Shown: positions 44,801 to 53,624 of the stretch, one piece after another
Position numbering within the stretch: the stretch's first letter is position 1
Layout of the letters: every line of letters begins with the position of its first letter
Assembly (NCBI RefSeq): GCF_015712165.1
Contig: NZ_JADPZX010000001.1
Coordinates: forward strand, 3,596,001 to 3,660,000
Reading direction: 5' to 3'
Source of the DNA: Streptomyces spinoverrucosus
GTDB taxonomy: Bacteria; Actinomycetota; Actinomycetes; Streptomycetales; Streptomycetaceae
Length of the DNA stretch: 64,000 nucleotides
The notes under the pieces: model-generated
Database searches by the model: none
What the model saw: only the letters and a program-made list of their open reading frames with translations
Told to the model about the DNA's origin: nothing
Translations under genes and position numbers: made by a program

Positions 44801-47800
44801 AGCGGGTCGTAGCCGAAGCACTGCCGCTCCGCGATGCCGTCCGAGTGCTCCCGGATCGAGGTGACGTTGCCGGCGGGGTCGTAGGTGTACGACCGCTGGG
44901 AGACCAGGTTTCCGCCGACCACGGACTTGTCCCCGGTCTGCTCGCGGTAGACCGACTGCTCCTTCAGCTCACCGCTGGACTCGTCGTACGACGCCTGCGT
45001 CCACACCCGGTACGGCTGCGCGCCCAGGGTGGAGCGCAACACCTGGCCGTAGGAGTCGTAGACCGTCTCGGCGCCGTACCAGTCCTTGCCGGAGATGGAG
45101 AGCGGCTTGCCGTCCTCGTTGTAGCGGACGACGAGCTTCTCGGCGTCGAACCGGCCGACCGCCGGGAGGGAAGCCTCCTCAAGCATGCCCTGGTCGTTGT
45201 ACGTGTAGCCGTACGTGTACGACGTCTGAAGGCCCCAGGCGGTCGCCACGGGCGACGGCAGGGTCTGGGTGGTCGAGGTCGGCTGGTAGTCCTTGGTGTA
45301 GCCGTTGATCCTCTGGGTGTACGCCTGGCCGTCGGTGTAGCGGGTGGCGGTGGCGGGCATGCCCTTGCCGCCGGTGACGGTGTCGTAGGTGAACTCGGCC
45401 AGCGGGGTGCCGGTGGCGTTGTTCAGGCGCTGCTGGGTCGGCCGCGACAGTTCGTCGTAGCCGTTCCAGACGGTGATGCCGCGGGCGTTGGTCGTGGTCA
45501 GCGGGCGGTCACGGTGGTCGTACGCGGTTTCCGTGGTGCCCGCGTCCGGGTCGGTGGCCGTGATCTGCCGGCCGCGGTGGTCGTACGTCCAGGTCCACGG
45601 GTGCGTCGTGTCGGCGGAGCTGGTCGCCTTCGCGAGCCGGCCGTGCGCGTCGTACGTGTACCGCATCGACGTGAAGCCGTCGGGTGCCTCCGAGTTGAAC
45701 GTGTCGACCCGGGAGGTGCGGCCGAGGGCGTCCGTGTAGACCCGGTAGGAGGAGGCTCCGTCCGGGTTGATCACCTTCGACCAGTCCTCGCCGTACTCGT
45801 AGCGGGTGGCCTTCGCCGGGACCGGCTGCGATGTGGCCTCCGTCGTCAGCGGGTCCACGACCTTGAGGACCGGCGTCTCCGCCACGACGCGGCCGAGACC
45901 GTCGTAGGTGTAGCGGGTGATGTTGGGGACGGCCGTGTCGGCGAGCGGGGTGAACAGCTCACCCGGCTTGGCCTCGTGGGTGAGGTAGGCGTTGTTGGTC
46001 TGCCAGACCTCGCCGGAGCTGTTGTACAGCGTGTCGGTGATCAGGTGACCGCCGCCGTCGGCCTCCTCCTGCGTCTGCCGCTCTCGGCCGAGGCCGTCGT
46101 AGAGGGTGACGGAGCTCTCGACGCGGTTCTCGTGGCCGCGCGTGTGGGTGGTGACGTACGGCGGCTTGCGGTCCGGGTTCTCCGGGTCGTACGCCGGGAT
46201 CGTGTAGACGGCCCGGAAGTCCGGTACGGACGAGCTCGACGGGGTACGGCCGGGCGCCCACGCCTCGACGAGACGGCCCAGCGGGTCGTACTTCGCCTCG
46301 CTGACACGGCCGTTGGCGTCGGTCGTCTTCAGGGTGGTCGAACGGCCCGGCTCCAGTTCCTGCTTCTGGGTGTGGCCGAGGGCGTTGGTCTCGGTGACCT
46401 CGAAGACCTGGCCGCTGCGGTTCGAGCTGTAGGTGATCGTGCCGGACTTGCCGTCCGGGTCGGTCTGCTCGACCACGCGGCCGACGGTGTCGAACTCGCT
46501 GGTGCCGTTGGTCTGGAAGCCGCTGCCGTCGCCCTTCAGCGACCAGGTCTGGGTGGCCAGGCCACGCGTGGTGGAGGCGAGCGCGGTGCCGTAGTCCTGG
46601 CCGTCGTACGCGGTGCGGGCGGCGCCGCTGAGCGTCGTCAGGTCGGCGAAGTCCGCGTTCGCGCAGGTGGTCGGCGAGACCAGGACCTGCTTGGACAGGC
46701 CGATGAGGTTCTTGCCGGTGTGGTGGACGTACTCCAGCTTGGTGCAGGACTCGTCGCCGGTCCTGCCGGTGTCGCCGAGCGACTCCACCTGGGTGGGCAG
46801 GCCGTGGGTCGACTCGTACGTCGTGCTGCTCTTGACGGTCCGCTGGGCGCGGGTGTCGTCGCCGGTGCCGGAGGACTTGGTGTACGCGATCTCCTCGGGC
46901 TCCGTGACACGCCAGGCGCGCAGCGGGCTCAGTCCGTCGTCGCGGTCGCGCTTGCCCAGCTCGGTGGCGGCCGGGACGGTGACGCTGCGGGACAGCCAGT
47001 CGGTGTCGGCGTCGGACGCGCTGGTGTAGGTGAGCTCTTCGGCGATGCGGCCGGCGAACGGCTCCAGGTCCTTGGCGATCTCGGTGCCGGTGATGTCCGT
47101 CACCGGCACGGTGTCGCCCATGCCGCGGAAGTAGCGGGTGACGGACTTGGATTTCTTGCTGCCGATGGCCGACTCGTCCGCACCCGTGATCACCGTGGTC
47201 TGCTCGAACCCGGCGAACTGCGAATAGGTGCGCTTGGACTTCTTGGTGAACTCCGCCTCGGCGAGCTTCCAGCCGGCGTTCTTGTACGCGTAGGCGGTCT
47301 GGGTGGCGAAGGCGCCGTCGACGTTGGGGAGTTCCTCGATGGACTCCACGACGTACTTGTGGAACCAGTCGATGTCCTGGGCCTCGGGGTCGGGGTGCCA
47401 GAACGACGGGTAGCACAGCCGGGTGTTGGACTTCAGCGCCGCGGTGTCGTCCTTGCCGGGCAGGCCCGTGCCCGTGGCGCAGTCACCGGCGGGCTGCTTG
47501 TAGGTGACGACGGTCTCGCCGCCGTACTCGTTGATGACGCGCGCGATGCGCAGCCGGGAGAAGCCGGGCCGCGGGTCGTTCGGGCGCTTGACCCGGTTGG
47601 GCATGTCCTCCGCGTTGGACTCGAAGCGCACCGCGTTGAGCGTCACGCTGTCGTCCGTGGAGCCGAGCCGGGCGTAGCCGGTGCGCTGGACCGACTCCAG
47701 CCACAGGGCGGTGTTCGGACCGGTCTTCAGGACCGGGAAGCTCTGTGTGAGGGTGTACCGGTCCACCACCTGGCGGGCGGTGGTGTCGGTACGGCGCTGC

Positions 47801-49815
47801 GCCGAGGTCTGGATCTCCGTCAGGCGCTTACGGGTCCAGAACGTCGGTCCGGCGTTCCAGCACTTCTTGCCGGACTCGCACCGCAGGTCGGCGGGGGTGT
47901 CGTACCAGATGCGGTACTTGCCCGGGTCCTTGTCGGCGAAGTTCGCGTCGGAGCAGGTCAGTGAGCCCTCGTCGAAGCAGCGCTCGGCGACCGTGAAACC
48001 GACGCGGGCCGGGGCGGTCTCGGTGAAGATGTTGTCCTTGCGCTGCCCGTAGTAGATGTGGGACAGGTAGCCGCCGCGGTCGTAGACGACCGGCGCCTTG
48101 AAGTTGAAGTTGCGGGCGTAGTGGTTCTGCTCGGTCTTCCACCACAGGGACATGGCGTTGCCGTGGACGTCCTCGACGTAGTCGAGGTTCCAGCGCCAGG
48201 CCTGGGTGCACCACGAGCCGGCCCAGTCGCCCGCCTTGTAGCAGTCCTCTTCCGAGTGGTTGCCGTAGACCGGCACGGTCAGCACGGAGTCGGTGACGGG
48301 CTGCCCGTCGGTCCAGCCGGGCAGCTTGTGCTTGCCGAAGTGGTAGCGGGTGCCGTCACGGGTGGTGACGACCCAGTACTCGCCGTCCTTGGCGCCGTTG
48401 CCGGTCGTGGAGTCCTTGATCCGCTCGACCTTGGCGCCGTCGCCGTTGGCGGTGAACCACGTGCCCTTGTCCTCGTCCCACACCAGCTCGGTGGTCATGC
48501 CGCCGAGCGACAGGGTGGCGTTGTTCGAGCCCCAGCACAGGTCCGCCGTGCGGTGCGTGGCGTTGTTCGACCCGGGCTTCTTCGAGTCCTCGCGGCAGTT
48601 GGCGTACGTGCGGGTGATGGAGCCCGGGTTGTAGTCCCAGCCGTCGCCGACCCAGGAGGCCTGGTTGTTGGTGGCGGAGGTGCGGCCGTCGACCGACTGC
48701 GAGGAGTAGCTCAGCGCCACCTTGGGCATCAGGCCGCCTGCGCTCTCCGGGACCTGCACCTGGTAGGCGTAGGTGAAGGCGCCCGAGGACGCGCCGGCCG
48801 ACCAGGCACCCGAGGACAGCAGCGGGGTCGCGGTGAAGTCACCGGCGGCGGAGGCGCCGGTGTCCATGGCGCCGATGACCTGCGGGCCGGAGGCGTCGAC
48901 GGCCTGGAGTGCGTCGCTCCGGGAGAAGGACGCGGTGCGGACCGAGGCACCGGACGTCGTCGAAGCCGCTTCGTCGCCCAGCAGGTCGGCGACCGGAACC
49001 GAGCCGGACAGGATCTTGCGGGTGGGGGCGTTCTTGGGAGCCTTGGCCTTGGTGGGCGCATCCTTCGCCGGCACCACCTCCACGGTGCTGCGCAACCGCT
49101 CGGCCTTGTCGTCGTCCGCCTTGCCCGACATGGTCTGCACGCCGCCCTCGGCGGCGCAGTCGCCGCTGTCGGGGGAGGTGAGGACGCATTCGGGCAGCAG
49201 GACGAGGCCGAAGCGGTCGGCGGCCTGGGGGCCGTAGAGGTCGGCGAAGCCGGTGGTGTCGACGGCGAGCGCGACCTGCGCGGCCGGGTCGGCGTCGGCC
49301 GGCGGGGTGACCTGCATGATCATGCCGGAGACGCCCGCGTCCTGGGACGCGGTCGGCGCGGCCAGATCGACCTGCCACTCACCGTCGATCGCGGCCGGGT
49401 CGGTGCCGACGGGCACGCCGAGCGCTACGGGCAGGCCGTTGGAGACCGGAACCGTGGTGCCGGGCTCGGCGTCCGAGGTCAGCGTCGCGGTGCCGGTGTT
49501 CTCCGTCCAGGGGGTGACGGCGACCGGCGCGTACGGGTCGACGGGGACCTCGGGCGCGGTCGTCAGGTTCTTCTCGGCCTCCTCGTCGCCGTCGAGCGAG
49601 GTGCTCTCCGGCAGGTCGGGCAGGTCGATCGGTTCCTCGCGGGTCATGCCGGGGCCGGGGACCGCCCATGCGTCCGCGCCCAGGCTGGTCACCATCAGCG
49701 TCGAGGACAACAAAAGGACGGTCGCCACGCGGCCCTGCCGCCGACGCCGTCGCTGAGACTCCGTCCTGGCCAGGCGTCCCCGCCCCAGCCATGACAGTGG
49801 ACCTTGAGCACGCAT
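41899..49815 (-). CDS. Secreted YD/RHS-repeat polymorphic toxin with ricin lectin, Hint and C-terminal deaminase-like domain
   Basis: The 2638-residue protein has a long Arg-rich signal region (residues 1 to about 51, ending DAWA), a SpvB-like N-terminal section (SYSSQSVDGR near 372), and YD repeats at about 1170-1805 (YDPLGRLVEAW, YDGLGRVV). A ricin B-type lectin insert (CLDLNSG, QSWRF) lies at about 1817-1950, and the RHS core RLYDPVVGRFLSADPVLD near 2065. An Ala/Lys and Gly/Ser region leads to a Hint domain (about 2353-2502, NSFTPGTRVLMADG to TPVLVHN). The last 136 residues carry HAEVKLW and ICPAC, the two metal motifs of deaminase-fold toxins. ATG 49815 is preferred; GTG 49860 is possible. 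An intoxication role is inferred from domains and context. Confidence 0.92.
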   Translation of the reverse strand: MRAQGPLSWLGRGRLARTESQRRRRRQGRVATVLLLSSTLMVTSLGADAWAVPGPGMTREEPIDLPDLPESTSLDGDEEAEKNLTTAPEVPVDPYAPVAVTPWTENTGTATLTSDAEPGTTVPVSNGLPVALGVPVGTDPAAIDGEWQVDLAAPTASQDAGVSGMIMQVTPPADADPAAQVALAVDTTGFADLYGPQAADRFGLVLLPECVLTSPDSGDCAAEGGVQTMSGKADDDKAERLRSTVEVVPAKDAPTKAKAPKNAPTRKILSGSVPVADLLGDEAASTTSGASVRTASFSRSDALQAVDASGPQVIGAMDTGASAAGDFTATPLLSSGAWSAGASSGAFTYAYQVQVPESAGGLMPKVALSYSSQSVDGRTSATNNQASWVGDGWDYNPGSITRTYANCREDSKKPGSNNATHRTADLCWGSNNATLSLGGMTTELVWDEDKGTWFTANGDGAKVERIKDSTTGNGAKDGEYWVVTTRDGTRYHFGKHKLPGWTDGQPVTDSVLTVPVYGNHSEEDCYKAGDWAGSWCTQAWRWNLDYVEDVHGNAMSLWWKTEQNHYARNFNFKAPVVYDRGGYLSHIYYGQRKDNIFTETAPARVGFTVAERCFDEGSLTCSDANFADKDPGKYRIWYDTPADLRCESGKKCWNAGPTFWTRKRLTEIQTSAQRRTDTTARQVVDRYTLTQSFPVLKTGPNTALWLESVQRTGYARLGSTDDSVTLNAVRFESNAEDMPNRVKRPNDPRPGFSRLRIARVINEYGGETVVTYKQPAGDCATGTGLPGKDDTAALKSNTRLCYPSFWHPDPEAQDIDWFHKYVVESIEELPNVDGAFATQTAYAYKNAGWKLAEAEFTKKSKRTYSQFAGFEQTTVITGADESAIGSKKSKSVTRYFRGMGDTVPVTDITGTEIAKDLEPFAGRIAEELTYTSASDADTDWLSRSVTVPAATELGKRDRDDGLSPLRAWRVTEPEEIAYTKSSGTGDDTRAQRTVKSSTTYESTHGLPTQVESLGDTGRTGDESCTKLEYVHHTGKNLIGLSKQVLVSPTTCANADFADLTTLSGAARTAYDGQDYGTALASTTRGLATQTWSLKGDGSGFQTNGTSEFDTVGRVVEQTDPDGKSGTITYSSNRSGQVFEVTETNALGHTQKQELEPGRSTTLKTTDANGRVSEAKYDPLGRLVEAWAPGRTPSSSSVPDFRAVYTIPAYDPENPDRKPPYVTTHTRGHENRVESSVTLYDGLGRERQTQEEADGGGHLITDTLYNSSGEVWQTNNAYLTHEAKPGELFTPLADTAVPNITRYTYDGLGRVVAETPVLKVVDPLTTEATSQPVPAKATRYEYGEDWSKVINPDGASSYRVYTDALGRTSRVDTFNSEAPDGFTSMRYTYDAHGRLAKATSSADTTHPWTWTYDHRGRQITATDPDAGTTETAYDHRDRPLTTTNARGITVWNGYDELSRPTQQRLNNATGTPLAEFTYDTVTGGKGMPATATRYTDGQAYTQRINGYTKDYQPTSTTQTLPSPVATAWGLQTSYTYGYTYNDQGMLEEASLPAVGRFDAEKLVVRYNEDGKPLSISGKDWYGAETVYDSYGQVLRSTLGAQPYRVWTQASYDESSGELKEQSVYREQTGDKSVVGGNLVSQRSYTYDPAGNVTSIREHSDGIAERQCFGYDPLGQLKTAWTAKDQTACTGPKNSDGTLNVAVGPDNSGYWQEYEYDLVGNRTKLTEKNLTGDTAKDATTTYSYGKADGTQPHTLTKVSKTYTTPQGAQVSAEAERLYELTGETKSVTSLDNGDKQELTWTYDGKVDRIKGQGAGGKTPYVGLADKCLDLNSGLTAADQPIQLYSCNASVAQSWRFTPTPGATQTDPDRGTLRVYDEWCVQPAANTAGSAVELQKCDGSAGQELKRNASGQFTHIASNLCLAVKDANSANATPLVLAGCDSTKAEQQWAAQNDTRHIYGPDGSRLLTIKGKQATLYLGEAEVTVQAGGVLVNTQRTYAAPGGAVMRYAYGNGTEQLVALAGDHQGSTYAEVALNSSNSVRIRKQDPFGNQRGADTVGKNLQTHTGFLGATRDDASGYVPLGARLYDPVVGRFLSADPVLDLNDVLQSNGYAYAHNNPVTHSDPTGLAITLTASERAAALAGAGLSAAQVAQAQATMGKSLTSVILGAAWSVLSDFIGLTDAMACFGGDMWSCGSLIIGAIPWTKLGKIPSVLKAVNRTIDAIQAFRAAKRAAEAVLKAAKAAEAAALRAKKAAIEKAKREAAQRAKKKAAEQAKRTADKAVAQTKKTGNAVQKQAQAKSAPKVSTSKGSSGGGGKGGGSKPGGDSGGSSRNKGGSSGSGGSGKADGGGGGSCPINNSFTPGTRVLMADGSTKPIEKVEAGDKVVATNPKTGERHIETVTAEIKGEGLKHLVKVTIDTDGEAGTKTAEVTATDGHPFWVPELGRWTDATDLKSGEWLQTSTGTYVQVTAVQRWTGQGATVHNLTVSDVHTYYVLAGATPVLVHNCGTGGADPDHLQDIVDDMTDLAGGGANWRTMGALHADTPSGGLDLVAVGARADLTQRQWTALPSLGSGTLAIRVPQPARTVGRDDLWHAEVKLWTEAAGILQIQPRLLVVSRPICPACENFLTRRGATITSATTAEW

Positions 49816-50215
49816 ACGCGTCGTCGACTCCCACCCCAGGCGATGCAAACGTGCCCGCACCCTCTGTCATGAGCGCCACACACATCAAGATCCGTGAATC
49901 GGGGCGAGAAAGGATCCTTGTGGGCTGCGTCACAGTGCATGACACACCAGACAGTCACATCGAGCAACTGATCAGAAATGTGCCGAAATTCCGTTGCTAT
50001 CGACACACGGCAGGTGACCAAAAGGGCACAGACGCGACTTCCATGAACGATCGTCACGGAATCCTCGACGGCTCATCACAGATTTATAAAACCTTCACAC
50101 ATGGACGAGCTGTACGGATCGTGTGATCGTGTGCGCGCCCATGCCCCGCGGCCTGCCGTCCGGGGCTGTCTGTGCTGTCCCAATCCGCCTGGTCCACACG
50201 GGAGTAGACCCCGCC
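49816..50215. other. Divergent promoter region between RHS toxin and FG-GAP gene
   Basis: This 400-bp gap is AT-richer than its flanks, especially near 50075-50105 (TTTATAAAA). It should hold promoters for both large secreted proteins. In-frame extensions of the two genes overlap its edges. No repeat or known operator was recognised. Confidence 0.5.
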
Positions 50216-53200
50216 GTGTTCGCGCCGCCTCGTTTTCTCAGCCCCTTCGTGCGCACGCGCACCCGGCTGACACTCACGCTCGGCCTGGTTCTGGCCGCCC
50301 TGACCACCGCCCTGCTGCCCTGGCTGCAGCCTGACGAACCATCGGAATCACAGGCGCGCAAGGCGACCGACGCGAAACAGGCGGGGACCGCGCCTCGTGA
50401 CGAGGCCGCCGCCGCGGCCGAGGCCCGGCGCACCAAGAAGCAGGTGCTCGTCGACACGGCGACCACCGCCACCTCGCTGACCTGGGCCCAGCCGAACGGC
50501 CGGCTGCGCACCCGGATCAGCGCCCTTCCCCAGCGGGCGAAGAACGCCGAGGGCAAATGGGCGCCGATCGACAACCGACTGAAGCGGACGGAGGACGCCA
50601 ACGGCCTCGGCATCCGGCCGGCCAACCCCGCGACGCCGGTTCGGTTCTCCAGCGGCACACCCGGCACGGAAGCCCGCGCCGACCGGTCGTACCAGCGCAG
50701 GCCGCTGACGGACGGTCAGGCCGTTCAGGAAACCGTGCTGGCCGAGACGGACATCGACGGTCACACCGTCGCCTACACCTGGCCGGGAACGCTGCCCGAG
50801 CCGGTGCTGGACGGCCCGCGCGCCCTGTACTCCGAGGTACTGCCGGGCATCGACCTGCTGCTGGTCGCCCGCGAGGAGGGCGGCTTCGCGCAGCTGCTCG
50901 TCGTCAAGACCGAGGAGGCCGCACAGAACGCGGCGCTCGCGACGGTGTCGTACGGACTGCGCTCGAAGACGGCCGTGTTCCAGCACGACGAGACCGCCGG
51001 GCGGGTCCTGGTGCTCGACCGGGACGGCAAGGAGATCGGTTCCGTGCCGACCCCCTTCGCCTGGGACTCCAGCGGCCGTGACCCGGAACTGCCCGAGGGC
51101 CGGTCCGCGCCGCGCACCTCGGTCGCCACACCGGCCGACGTGCTGAAGCTGTCCGGCCTGAGTGGCATCGAGCCGGGCGCGCACCAGGCCCCGATGCCGA
51201 TCCACCTGGAGGGCGACAGGACGGGGACGGCCCGGCTCGATCTGCGGGTCGCCGAGACCGGCCTGCTCACCGACGAGGACGTCCGCTTCCCGGTGTTCGT
51301 CGACCCGACGCTCAACAGTGGCTGGAAGGCGTGGACGACGGCGTACAAGCCGTACCCGAACACCAGCTTCTGGAACGGCACCAACTTCAGCTCCGGCACC
51401 TCCGACGCCCGCGTCGGCCACGAGGACGACACGAACGGCACCGCCCGCTCCTTCTGGCGGATGGGCTACAGCAGCAGCCTGAAGGGCGCGACGATCTCCT
51501 CCGCGACCTTCAAGGTGCTCAACAACCACTCCTGGTCCTGCACCAGTCGCGAGTTCCAGTTCTGGCTGACCGGGTCGATCTCGTCCGGCACGACCTGGAA
51601 CAAGCAGCCGAGCTGGTCGACGCAGCTGCAGAAGAAGTCGTTCGCGCACGGCTGGTCCTCCAGCTCCTGCCCGGACGAGTACGAGTCGTTCAACGTGAAG
51701 ACCGCCGCCCAGCAGGGCGCGGACAGCGGCTGGTCGACCATCACCTTCGGCATGCGCGCGACCAGCGAGTCCGACACCCAGACCTGGCGGAAGTTCCGGG
51801 CGACCTCGGCGACGCTGGAGGTGGACTACAACCGCAAGCCGTACGAGCCCACGGGCGGCAAGTCCACGCCCGGCGGCCCCTGCGAGGTCGGGAGCGCGGG
51901 CGTGACCGTCGGCAAGACCAACATCGTGCTGTCGGCGAACGCCAAGGACCCCGACGGCAACCTCAGCAAGCTGCGCTTCCGCTTCTGGAAGACCGGCGGC
52001 ACCGTCCCGTCCGGCACCCTGGTCACCCCGAACTCCGGCGGAACCGCCACGCTGCCCATTCCCTCCACGTTCCCGCTGGAGGACAAGGCCACCTACTCGT
52101 GGGACGTGCGCGCGGAGGACTCCGGCGGCCTGGTCTCGTCATACTTCCCGCCGGGCACCGATCCCTGCCGGATCACCATCGACGCCAGCGCCCCGCCGCA
52201 GCCCACGATCGAGAGCGACGACTTCCCCAGCGCCACCTCCGACGGCCAGACCTGGGCGAAGGTCAAGTTCGGTGAGACCGGCGCCATCACCTTCACCTCC
52301 GAGGGCGCGACGAAGTTCCAGTACTCCATCGAGGGCCTGAACTGGACATACGTGAACGCCACCAACGGCAGCGCCACCATCGCCGACCTCAGACCACTGC
52401 ACGCGGGCCCCACCACGGTGAGCGTGTACGCCTACGACCAGTACGGCAACCGGAGCGCCCACTCGAGCCACACCTTCTACGTCCCGCCGCGCGACAAGGC
52501 CGACGCCCCTGGCGACACCGGCGGCGACGGCATCGCCGACCTGCTGATGGTGTGGTCCAGCGGCAACCTGTACAGCTGCCCCGGAAGCACCGACGGCGAG
52601 CTGAACAGTTGCCTGGGCGCCTCGTACACCTCGGACAAGAAGCTGCACCCGTCGGGCCACTGGTACGACCCGGACACCGGCAAGGCCGCGCTGATCACCC
52701 ACTACGCGGACACCTACCCCGGCGACGGCATGACCGACCTGTTCGCCGTCACCCCCGACGGCACCTTCTGGATGTACCCCGGTGACGGCTACGGCAGCTT
52801 CGACGTCGACAAGCGGCTCAGGGTCCGCCTCCCCCAGGGCACCCCGGCGCCCTCGACCTGGACGCAGATGAAGGCCGTCGGCGACATCACGGGCGACAAG
52901 TTGCCCGACCTGCTCCTGCGGACCGGCGCCTCGTTCTGGACGCTGTCCGGCTACACCGGTGCGACCTTCCAGACGGCCACGCAGATGCACAACAGCTCCT
53001 GGGACCGACGGGACATCGTCAACGTCGCCGACATCAACGGGGACAACACCCCAGACCTGCTGTGGCGCAACCTGGACAACGGCAACATGTACGTCCGCCA
53101 CGGCAAGCCCGGCGCCGTCAGCGGCAGCGTCGACCTCACCTCGCTCAAGCTGGCGAGCAACTCCCTCAACGGAGACGTGTCCTACGGAACCAACTGGACC

Positions 53201-53383
53201 GAGGCCAACGTGTCGACGGCCCTCGGCATCCCCGACGTCAACGGCGACAACATCCCCGACATCTGGGCCCGATCCGGCTCCGACGGCCAGATACGGATCT
53301 ACCACCCCTCCAGGACCAACACGAACGCCCCCGTGAAGGTCGTCATGACGTCGGACTGGAGTGTGGTCAAGTCCTTCGGCTGA
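50216..53383 (+). CDS. Large secreted DNRLRE-like/FG-GAP (VCBS) repeat protein
   Basis: This 1055-residue protein has an N-terminal hydrophobic segment (RLTLTLGLVLAALTTALLPW) as signal or anchor. An extracellular part contains DNRLKRTEDANGLG, EVLPGIDLLLVAREEGGF and a carbohydrate-binding-like DNRLRE region (FPVFVDPTLNSGW, ARSFWRMGYSSS). A fibronectin-like section (DDFPSATSDGQTWA) precedes five C-terminal FG-GAP units with Ca-binding DxxGDxxPD motifs (DINGDNTPDLL, DVNGDNIPDIW). It is divergent from the RHS toxin, a pairing typical of streptomycete wall-associated YD proteins. GTG 50216 gives a normal signal; the frame is open to GTG 50123. Confidence 0.82.
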   Translation: MFAPPRFLSPFVRTRTRLTLTLGLVLAALTTALLPWLQPDEPSESQARKATDAKQAGTAPRDEAAAAAEARRTKKQVLVDTATTATSLTWAQPNGRLRTRISALPQRAKNAEGKWAPIDNRLKRTEDANGLGIRPANPATPVRFSSGTPGTEARADRSYQRRPLTDGQAVQETVLAETDIDGHTVAYTWPGTLPEPVLDGPRALYSEVLPGIDLLLVAREEGGFAQLLVVKTEEAAQNAALATVSYGLRSKTAVFQHDETAGRVLVLDRDGKEIGSVPTPFAWDSSGRDPELPEGRSAPRTSVATPADVLKLSGLSGIEPGAHQAPMPIHLEGDRTGTARLDLRVAETGLLTDEDVRFPVFVDPTLNSGWKAWTTAYKPYPNTSFWNGTNFSSGTSDARVGHEDDTNGTARSFWRMGYSSSLKGATISSATFKVLNNHSWSCTSREFQFWLTGSISSGTTWNKQPSWSTQLQKKSFAHGWSSSSCPDEYESFNVKTAAQQGADSGWSTITFGMRATSESDTQTWRKFRATSATLEVDYNRKPYEPTGGKSTPGGPCEVGSAGVTVGKTNIVLSANAKDPDGNLSKLRFRFWKTGGTVPSGTLVTPNSGGTATLPIPSTFPLEDKATYSWDVRAEDSGGLVSSYFPPGTDPCRITIDASAPPQPTIESDDFPSATSDGQTWAKVKFGETGAITFTSEGATKFQYSIEGLNWTYVNATNGSATIADLRPLHAGPTTVSVYAYDQYGNRSAHSSHTFYVPPRDKADAPGDTGGDGIADLLMVWSSGNLYSCPGSTDGELNSCLGASYTSDKKLHPSGHWYDPDTGKAALITHYADTYPGDGMTDLFAVTPDGTFWMYPGDGYGSFDVDKRLRVRLPQGTPAPSTWTQMKAVGDITGDKLPDLLLRTGASFWTLSGYTGATFQTATQMHNSSWDRRDIVNVADINGDNTPDLLWRNLDNGNMYVRHGKPGAVSGSVDLTSLKLASNSLNGDVSYGTNWTEANVSTALGIPDVNGDNIPDIWARSGSDGQIRIYHPSRTNTNAPVKVVMTSDWSVVKSFG

Positions 53384-53406
53384 CATCGCGCGGTACCGGT
53401 TCCACC

Positions 53407-53440
53407 GGGCCCCGGTCCCCCTGCGGGGCGGCCGGGGCCC
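53407..53440. terminator. Strong hairpin after the FG-GAP gene
   Basis: GGGCCCCGG (53407-53415) pairs with CCGGGGCCC (53432-53440), and inner TCCCC pairs with GGGG around CTGC. It begins 24 bp after the stop codon and lies before the convergent hemB gene. Confidence 0.7.
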
Positions 53441-53624
53441 GGCCGTCTCCGCTCTCGGCCCCCTCCACGCTCACTCTGCAGAGAAGCGCGCGACGCACGA
53501 CAGCCGTGACCGACCCGAAGACCGGCGATCCCCGGTTCAAGACCTCACCTTCGCCCCGCTGCCGGTGCCCGTCGCGGGCCCCGCCCACGGCTCTGACGGA
53601 GGCGGCGGCACCAGAGGGGACGGC

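Noticed and set aside
42049..47964. A 1971-codon open frame on the plus strand opposite the RHS gene
   Set aside because: It is a GC-skew shadow: the composition is Val/Gly/Arg/Leu repeats without any domain, while the minus strand encodes clear YD/RHS motifs.
50101..50116. ATGGACGAGCTGTAC resembles the end of a GFP reporter
   Set aside because: The match is short and isolated in ordinary chromosomal sequence with no other vector trace.
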